From Clostridiales bacterium UBA1389 (GTDB lineage: Bacteria > Bacillota > Clostridia > Oscillospirales > CAG-382): a DNA stretch of 26,339 nt. The DNA lies in contig DBQR01000008.1 of NCBI GenBank assembly GCA_002305335.1, positions 80,771 to 107,109 of the forward strand, given 5' to 3'. This document shows, piece by piece, positions 22,409 to 26,339 of this stretch (the first letter of the stretch is position 1; every line of letters starts with the position of its first letter). The position numbers were made by a program, and so were the translations under genes. The notes under the pieces are model-generated. The model was not told the origin of the DNA and did not search any database. It worked only from the letters and a program-made list of their open reading frames with translations.

Positions 22409-22530
22409 CATGGGGGAGTAGTCGGCGCGTATGCGCGGCAAGTCAACATACTGGTTTATTAAAAGCCTGGCTTGCCTTAATCAGACCAGACTCATGTGCG
22501 GTTAAAACCGTGCATAGTCTTTTTTTTACA
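22409..22530 (+). ncRNA. yybP-ykoY manganese riboswitch with intrinsic terminator
   Basis: The leader has the two conserved yybP-ykoY loop sequences GGGGGAGTAG (22412-22421) and GTCAACATACT (22442-22452), separated by a small GC-rich hairpin (GCGCGTATGCGC). In this class both loops dock and bind Mn2+ between them. The 3' part holds a terminator hairpin (AGACT and GTGCGGTT pairing with CCGTGCAT and AGTCT, about 22488-22520) followed by eight T. Its left arm lies at the end of the aptamer, so ligand binding can prevent termination and switch the downstream gene on. The gene below is mntP, the classical target. Confidence 0.9.
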
Positions 22531-22571
22531 CTTAAAGCAAAATAACGGAAAAGAGAAATACGGAGAAAATA

Positions 22572-23147
22572 ATGGGCATTACTGAACTGCTCCTTCTTGC
22601 CGTCGGCCTTTCGGCGGACGCCTTCGCCGCTTCGGTGTGCAAGGGACTGGCGGCGGGAAAGAGTGTAAACGGCAACGCCGTAAAGGCGGGATTGTGGTTC
22701 GGTTCCTTTCAGGCATTAATGCCGGTACTGGGCTTTTTACTCGGAACAAGGTTTTCAAAATACGTTACAAGCTACGACCACTGGATAATTTTCGGGCTGC
22801 TTATTGTTATCGGCGGAAATATGCTCCGGGAACCTCTTTTTGACAAAAAGGGGGAAAGCTGCCCGGTTCATAACGATATGTCGGTTAAGTCAATGCTCCC
22901 TCTTGCGATAGCCACCAGTCTTGACGCCTTGGCGGCGGGGATAACCTTTTCCTTCCTTGAAATACCGGTGGTGACATCATCATTGTTTATCGGCTGCGTT
23001 ACCTTTACTCTGTCGGCGGCAGGAGTTAAGATAGGCAGCATTTTCGGCAGCAGGTTCGAAAAGGCGGCGAAAATAACCGGCGGGGTTGTCCTAATCGTCT
23101 TAGGTGTCAAGATTCTGCTGGAACATACGGGGATTATTTCCTTCTGA
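22572..23147 (+). CDS. mntP: MntP, manganese efflux pump
   Basis: MntP exports excess Mn2+ across the membrane. The 191-aa protein has six predicted membrane segments in two homologous halves. Each half shows the family's acidic membrane motif: LSADAFAAS (D16) and TSLDALAAG (D118), with Asp residues implicated in metal passage. GLWFGSFQALMP and GGNMLREPLF are also characteristic. The start follows a GGAG site 6 nt upstream. It is directly under the yybP-ykoY riboswitch, which fits induction by manganese. The central cytoplasmic loop (about 91-105) is short. Confidence 0.95.
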   Translation: MGITELLLLAVGLSADAFAASVCKGLAAGKSVNGNAVKAGLWFGSFQALMPVLGFLLGTRFSKYVTSYDHWIIFGLLIVIGGNMLREPLFDKKGESCPVHNDMSVKSMLPLAIATSLDALAAGITFSFLEIPVVTSSLFIGCVTFTLSAAGVKIGSIFGSRFEKAAKITGGVVLIVLGVKILLEHTGIISF

Positions 23148-23179
23148 TTTAAGTTAAGTTTAAGCAAACCGCTTATAAT
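23148..23179 (+). promoter_or_regulatory. Candidate htrA promoter with TTTAAG direct repeats
   Basis: A perfect TATAAT (23174-23179) is preceded by three direct repeats TTTAAG, TTAAG, TTTAAG (23148-23164) in place of a clear -35. The repeats could bind an activating response regulator of the OmpR class, but that is inference. Confidence 0.45.
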
Positions 23180-23222
23180 AAGGGCGTAAAAACGATATTC
23201 CGTAAAAAGGAAGGTGTGTACA

Positions 23223-24503
23223 ATGAACAATTCCGGAAATAATAGCGAAAACCATACGGAAAATTTCGAAAACAACCCCTTTGAGTTTTCGGGACCCCCG
23301 AAATATATACCCCCGAAATACAACAAGCCCCGTATAAACAAGGTTTTTTTAGCCCTTCTGATTACCCTCTGCCTTGTTTTCGGCATGGCGGGCTACGCCT
23401 TCGGCAGGGTGTTTTACTCCCCAAAAGAGGAGATAAGCAAGGACAGTTCGGAGGAAAGCCATCTTTCCCTTGAGGATAACAGCAGTCGGGAAACGGGTAA
23501 TGACACCTCAAAAGAATTTGAGCTTGAAACGGTGGACCCCGAAACCTATTATACAATAAAAAGCGTGGTTAATCTTACCTTGAGTTCGGTGGTGGAGATA
23601 TCCACCGAAACCATAACCACCGGCTCCTTTATGCGCCAGTATATCACCAAGGGGGCGGGGTCGGGGGTGGTTATCACCAATGACGGTTATATCGTCACCA
23701 ACAACCATGTGGTGGAGGGGGCTTCCGCCATAACCGTAAGGCTTCACAACGGCAGCGAATACGACGCCGAGCTTATCGGCACCGACCCCAAAACCGATAT
23801 TGCGGTTATAAAAATCGACGCCGAGGACCTGAATCCCGCGGCGGTAGGCAACTCCAAAACCTTAGAAGTGGGTGACCAGGTGGTGGCAATAGGCAATCCC
23901 CTGGGGAAATTGGGGGGAACGGTTACCGAGGGGATAATTTCCGCCCTAGAAAGGGTTATAACCATAGACGGAAGGGATATGACCCTGCTTCAGCATTCGG
24001 CGGCGGTGAATCCCGGCAATTCCGGCGGGGGGCTGTTCAATACCTCCGGTCAGCTTATAGGAATCGTAAACGCCAAGTATTCGGAAGACAACGTGGAGGG
24101 CTTGGGCTTTGCCATCCCCACCGCGGTGGCGGTGCCGGTTATTGAGGATATAATGAATTTCGGGTATGTAAGGGGGAGGGTGTCCTTCGGCGCTGCCTTC
24201 GTTGACATTTATTCCGATTATTATACCTTTTATTACGGTGTTCCCGAATACGGCACCTATGTTTATTCGGTGTCGGGGAACTTAGATGCCGAAAAGGCGG
24301 GGATTAAGAAGGGCGACCGGATTGATTCCATAAACGGCAAGGTTATAACCGGTTCCGGCCAGATTGAGGAAATATTAAAGAAATCCTCGGTGGGGGACAC
24401 CCTGACTGTGGTTGTGACGAGGTTTACGGTTTCCGGCAGGCAGACAATTGCAAATCAATATACATTCAATATGAAATTAAGTGAGTATAAGCCGGAAAGC
24501 TAA
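23223..24503 (+). CDS. HtrA/DegP-type membrane-anchored serine protease with PDZ domain
   Basis: This surface quality-control protease is 426 aa. An Asn-rich, Pro-rich cytoplasmic N-terminus (about 40 residues) precedes one membrane anchor (about 40-62), an acidic Ser-rich linker (66-105), a trypsin-like domain and one C-terminal PDZ domain (about 320-415). The triad is H162 in VTNNHVVEG, D192 in TDIAV and S267 in NPGNSGGG. The start is ATG 23223 behind GGAAGGTG; an in-frame GTG at 23214 falls in that site. The segment between protease and PDZ domains is Tyr-rich (DIYSDYYTFYYG). The gene ends with a 4-base overlap with the convergent DUF218 gene. Confidence 0.94.
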   Translation: MNNSGNNSENHTENFENNPFEFSGPPKYIPPKYNKPRINKVFLALLITLCLVFGMAGYAFGRVFYSPKEEISKDSSEESHLSLEDNSSRETGNDTSKEFELETVDPETYYTIKSVVNLTLSSVVEISTETITTGSFMRQYITKGAGSGVVITNDGYIVTNNHVVEGASAITVRLHNGSEYDAELIGTDPKTDIAVIKIDAEDLNPAAVGNSKTLEVGDQVVAIGNPLGKLGGTVTEGIISALERVITIDGRDMTLLQHSAAVNPGNSGGGLFNTSGQLIGIVNAKYSEDNVEGLGFAIPTAVAVPVIEDIMNFGYVRGRVSFGAAFVDIYSDYYTFYYGVPEYGTYVYSVSGNLDAEKAGIKKGDRIDSINGKVITGSGQIEEILKKSSVGDTLTVVVTRFTVSGRQTIANQYTFNMKLSEYKPES

Positions 24504-25291
24504 ATGTTTCCGGCGAAAATATCCCAGGTGACGGTGAAAAATTCCCGTACCGTAAAATGGGGGAATAGAAACGAGGGGAAGGGGGCGGCTATACCGTAAA
24601 CCTTCCCCTTAATATATTTATTTGCCAAAAGCTTTGCATGAAACATATGAAAGTTATTGGATACTATCCCCACCGTCGCCCCTTCGGGGATTAGGGAGGC
24701 GGAAAATTTGATATTTTCCGAAGTGGAGGAGGATTTGTCTTCAAGTATTATCCGGCTTTCGTCAATGCCGTAACGTATTAAGTTCTGCTTTATGCATTCC
24801 GCTTCGCTTATGGGTTCGTCGCTCCCCCGTCCGCCGGAGGCGATGGCGATAGCGTCGGGGTGGGACGACAGATATTCATATGCTTCGGATATGCGCAGGG
24901 ATAAGGTGTGGCTGGGACCGTCGGGATTGACCTTGGCGCCCAGGATGATTATATAGTCCAAGTCCTTTTCACCGGACATAAACATATGGGAAACCACAAG
25001 GCTTTCGACTGCGATAAAAAATACCGCGACAATAAGCAAAACCCCCCGGAAGGCAAATCGGAATGTTTTATACCATCTTTTTGCCTTTATTTTATCCGGC
25101 ATAAAGGTTTTCCATAAATCCACCCCAAGGAAAAAGCCCCCGAAGAATAGCCATATCCAAAGCTGGGCAACATTAATGCCGTTATACAGAAACGCTAAAA
25201 AATAATATAAAAAGCAAAAACCCACAGGAATAAGCAAATAATGCTTTAAAAGGAAATACCCTGCGGGTTTTTTTGTTTTTTTCATTTCCAT
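24500..25291 (-). CDS. DUF218 (YdcF/SanA/ElyC-like) membrane protein
   Basis: The 263-aa protein has three N-terminal membrane segments (about 12-36, 43-60, 79-101) and a C-terminal DUF218 domain (about 112-255). Family motifs are YIIILGAKV (113-121), SGGRGSDEPISEAE (152-165) and LEDKSSSTSENI (183-194), which form a possible nucleotide- or sugar-binding surface. Relatives influence cell-envelope integrity and vancomycin sensitivity, but the reaction is unknown. I chose ATG 25291, 6 nt after GGGGTGG; ATG 25306 lies at or before the transcription start. It converges with htrA, overlapping by 4 bases without an intervening terminator. Confidence 0.88.
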   Translation of the reverse strand: MEMKKTKKPAGYFLLKHYLLIPVGFCFLYYFLAFLYNGINVAQLWIWLFFGGFFLGVDLWKTFMPDKIKAKRWYKTFRFAFRGVLLIVAVFFIAVESLVVSHMFMSGEKDLDYIIILGAKVNPDGPSHTLSLRISEAYEYLSSHPDAIAIASGGRGSDEPISEAECIKQNLIRYGIDESRIILEDKSSSTSENIKFSASLIPEGATVGIVSNNFHMFHAKLLANKYIKGKVYGIAAPFPSFLFPHFTVREFFTVTWDIFAGNI

Positions 25292-25311
25292 GCAATACCA
25301 CCCCATGAAAA

Positions 25312-25341
25312 ATTATACAGCATTTTACGGGATATTGTCAA
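25312..25341 (-). promoter_or_regulatory. Promoter of the DUF218 gene
   Basis: On the minus strand a perfect TTGACA (25336-25341) is 18 bp from a perfect TATAAT (25312-25317). The start near 25305 supports ATG 25291 as the translational start. Confidence 0.8.
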
Positions 25342-25402
25342 CAAATAATGCCGAATTTAAAATAAAGTTTACACCGGGATGGTGCGGTTATTTAAAATAA
25401 GC

Positions 25403-25425
25403 AAATAAAAAAGCCTTTCGGCTTT
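25403..25425 (-). terminator. Terminator overlapping the end of the DUF5658-like gene
   Basis: On the minus strand AAAGCC, loop GAAA, GGCTTT is followed by a T-rich run. The stem begins inside the stop codon region (25424-25426). Confidence 0.75.
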
Positions 25426-25714
25426 AAAAGTAGATATAAAGGAATACATGGTAAATGTTAAGCGATGCAAATACGCAAAACAAAATCCAGCTGCCGATAA
25501 CGGCTTTCCGATTCCTCCTGTGTTTATATATAACCGCAAGCAAAATGCCCACAAGGATTATTTTATATAAAAACAAAAATGTTTTGTTTTCCAGAAGCCA
25601 TTTTCCTACGGGGTTCAGCTCAACTTCGTTACCGTAAAGCCAGGCAAAATAAAGGGTAAAAGCCAGGTCGAAAAGGTTAAGGACATAAATTGAAATTATT
25701 TTTACAAGCTTCAT
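25424..25714 (-). CDS. Small DUF5658-like membrane protein
   Basis: The 96-aa product starts at ATG 25714, about 8 nt behind AGAGGG; the reading frame is open further upstream but has no ribosome binding site there. It has three hydrophobic segments (about 4-24, 45-63, 72-95). The first includes NLFDLAFTLYFAWLYG, followed by NEVELNPVGKWLL and a basic loop KHRRNRK. The D(L/F)xxT plus ELNP pattern is typical of the DUF5658 family of small membrane proteins with no known role. No clear promoter is visible just upstream. Confidence 0.7.
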   Translation of the reverse strand: MKLVKIISIYVLNLFDLAFTLYFAWLYGNEVELNPVGKWLLENKTFLFLYKIILVGILLAVIYKHRRNRKAVIGSWILFCVFASLNIYHVFLYIYF

Positions 25715-25853
25715 TCTTCTGACCCTCTGACTACTTTGTTTTTTACATGATTTGATTACAAAACCCCGCATTTGCCAGTGAAGCATCCGATTAGGCAACG
25801 GACGCGATGTTTTATTATATTTCGCCGGATAAATTAAAATTGTCGAAGGGTCG

Positions 25854-25868
25854 GGTAATATTATTACC
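25854..25868. promoter_or_regulatory. 15-bp palindrome, possible operator
   Basis: GGTAATA, T, TATTACC is a perfect dyad. A further half-site GGTAAT lies about 10 bp downstream (near 25878). No clearly linked intact gene exists; the nearest is the DUF5658-like gene about 140 bases away on the minus strand. Confidence 0.35.
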
Positions 25869-25915
25869 TGTTTTGTCGGTAATTATTATTTATTGATGTA
25901 AAATAGGCAAAAAAT

Positions 25916-25950
25916 AAAGCCTTGAAATTTTTTCGTTTTCAAGGCTTTTT
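25916..25950. terminator. Bidirectional terminator
   Basis: AAAGCCTTGAAA (25916-25927) pairs perfectly with TTTCAAGGCTTT (25937-25948) over a 9-nt T-rich loop, and a T-run follows on the plus strand with an A-run on the other side. It has no intact upstream gene on the plus strand. Confidence 0.8.
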
Positions 25951-25980
25951 AAGATACATGGGTTTTTATTCACTATAACT

Positions 25981-26193
25981 TACAATATCCGTTACTTATT
26001 TGTATTGACTCCGGAAAGACTTCTTTATACGCTCATTTCTTTCCCTGAAATTTCAATCAATTACTTATTCATTGATGAGGCTCATAAAATCTCCGAAAAA
26101 GATGGTCGGAGTGCTTTTTATTATAAAGTAGCGGATAGGCTTTCTGAATGGTCGGCAGGGCTTTTATGTTCTAGTACACCTTTTGTGTCCTAG
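25981..26193 (+). pseudogene. Fragment of a DEAD/DEAH-box helicase
   Basis: About 70 codons resemble the middle of a superfamily 2 helicase: VLTPERLLYTL (motif Ib-like) and YLFIDEAHKISEKDGRS, containing the DEAH Walker B. There is no Walker A motif before it: upstream sequence is the terminator hairpin. Downstream, where motif III (SAT-like) should stand, the frame reads CSSTPFVS and stops at about 26193. No start codon with a ribosome binding site precedes it; a TTG at 26005 is the only in-frame candidate. It is therefore a remnant of a much longer gene, truncated at both ends. Such helicases are common in defence islands and mobile elements, but the parent family cannot be fixed from this piece. 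Confidence 0.7.
26171..26193. repeat. Small inverted repeat at the end of the helicase fragment
   Basis: CTAGTACAC and GTGTCCTAG, with one mismatch, flank a 5-nt loop. It coincides with the place where helicase similarity breaks off. Confidence 0.45.
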
Positions 26194-26252
26194 TAGATAG
26201 CATAAAATTATAAGACCTAGAAATCACTCATAAAAGTAACTTACGGGTCTAA

Positions 26253-26294
26253 CTTGCGAAACGAATAAAGGAGAAAATGCCCTATATTCGCAAG
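26253..26294. repeat. 8-bp inverted repeat with 26-bp spacer
   Basis: CTTGCGAA (26253-26260) and TTCGCAAG (26287-26294) are perfect inverted copies. The spacer contains AAAGGAG and an ATG (26277) that opens a frame to the window end, but the downstream terminator makes real coding doubtful. Confidence 0.5.
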
Positions 26295-26324
26295 AAAAAA
26301 GGACTGACACTTTTGTATCAATCC
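26295..26324 (-). terminator. Terminator of a minus-strand gene beyond the right edge
   Basis: On the minus strand GGATTGATAC, loop AAAA, GTGTCAGTCC forms a 10-bp stem with two G-U pairs and is followed by six T. The G-U pairs exist only in minus-strand RNA, which fixes the direction. A gene ending at or just past 26325 is expected outside the window. Confidence 0.75.
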
Positions 26325-26339
26325 TCTTGTTCTTTAATG

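Larger units (their letters stand above)
22170..22571. other. 402-base divergent control region between xpt and mntP
   Basis: No protein gene is seen. It holds a candidate xpt promoter (22232-22260), AT-rich sequence with a second TATAAT-like box on the minus strand at 22317-22322, a PurBox-like string TTTTCCGAAGTAT (22291-22303), the mntP promoter (22370-22398) and the manganese riboswitch (22409-22530). Confidence 0.7.
25715..26339. other. 625-base right end without an intact gene
   Basis: This AT-rich end holds a 15-bp palindrome (25854-25868), a strong bidirectional hairpin (25916-25950), a DEAH-helicase fragment (about 25981-26193), two small inverted repeats (26171-26193 and 26253-26294) and a minus-strand terminator (26295-26324). 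It looks like a scar left by loss of mobile or defence DNA. Confidence 0.55.

Noticed and set aside
25715..25798. N-terminal extension of the DUF5658-like protein to 25798
   Set aside because: The extra residues are polar and unlike the family, while ATG 25714 has a suitable ribosome binding site.
26277..26339. Plus-strand frame starting at ATG 26277 and open to the window end
   Set aside because: Ribosome site spacing is only 3 nt, the frame crosses an inverted repeat and a good minus-strand terminator, and the peptide resembles no known protein start.
1..26339. CRISPR array, toxin-antitoxin pair or replication origin
   Set aside because: No regularly spaced repeats, paired small genes of such type, or DnaA-box cluster was seen on either strand.

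Overview
The window looks like a chromosomal stretch from a Gram-positive member of the Clostridia, most likely a gut Oscillospirales or related lineage. The evidence is moderate GC, AGGAGG-type ribosome binding sites, TTGACA/TATAAT promoters, the order tig-clpP-clpX, a class B sortase, a Mn2+-type yybP-ykoY riboswitch, and lipoboxes on exported proteins. The species cannot be named from the sequence alone. Most of the window is intact housekeeping and transport DNA. The last 400 bases are decayed.

Layout. Positions 1-3450 (minus): the proteostasis operon tig-clpP-clpX (trigger factor, ClpP peptidase, ClpX unfoldase), ending in a hairpin terminator. Positions 3507-5616 (plus): a class B sortase promoted divergently from tig, then a separately promoted 34-residue glycine-rich membrane miniprotein followed by an unknown lipoprotein, then tRNA-Leu(CAG). 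Positions 5705-7294: an orphan GH32 beta-fructosidase. Positions 7511-9124: a sigma-70 factor overlapping a membrane protein that is probably its anti-sigma partner. Positions 9142-11967: an AraC-type regulator with a C-terminal effector-like domain, a BtrH/C39-like protein of unknown role and an SPL-type radical SAM protein. Positions 12013-15850: two half-transporters of a heterodimeric ABC exporter, translationally coupled.

On the minus strand, 15849-16307 encodes a cupin and 16371-22260 a purine uptake and salvage operon. This runs xpt (phosphoribosyltransferase), a BMP-family lipoprotein, a double-domain ATPase and two permeases, with a hairpin terminator between the lipoprotein gene and the ATPase gene. 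It is divergent from 22370-23147, where a yybP-ykoY riboswitch controls the manganese exporter gene mntP. A membrane-anchored HtrA-type protease follows (23223-24503) and converges with a DUF218 membrane protein. A small DUF5658-like membrane protein lies further right. Beyond 25950 there is only a broken DEAH-helicase fragment, small inverted repeats and a minus-strand terminator for a gene lying outside the window.

How the parts fit: ClpXP, trigger factor and HtrA cover protein folding and quality control in the cytoplasm and at the cell surface. The xpt-BMP operon takes up purine nucleosides or bases and converts a base to its nucleotide. MntP relieves manganese excess under direct RNA control. 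I see no convincing new multi-gene defence or biosynthesis system. The least explained pieces are the miniprotein/lipoprotein pair, the AraC/BtrH-like/radical SAM cluster, the sigma/anti-sigma pair, and the exporter with unknown cargo.
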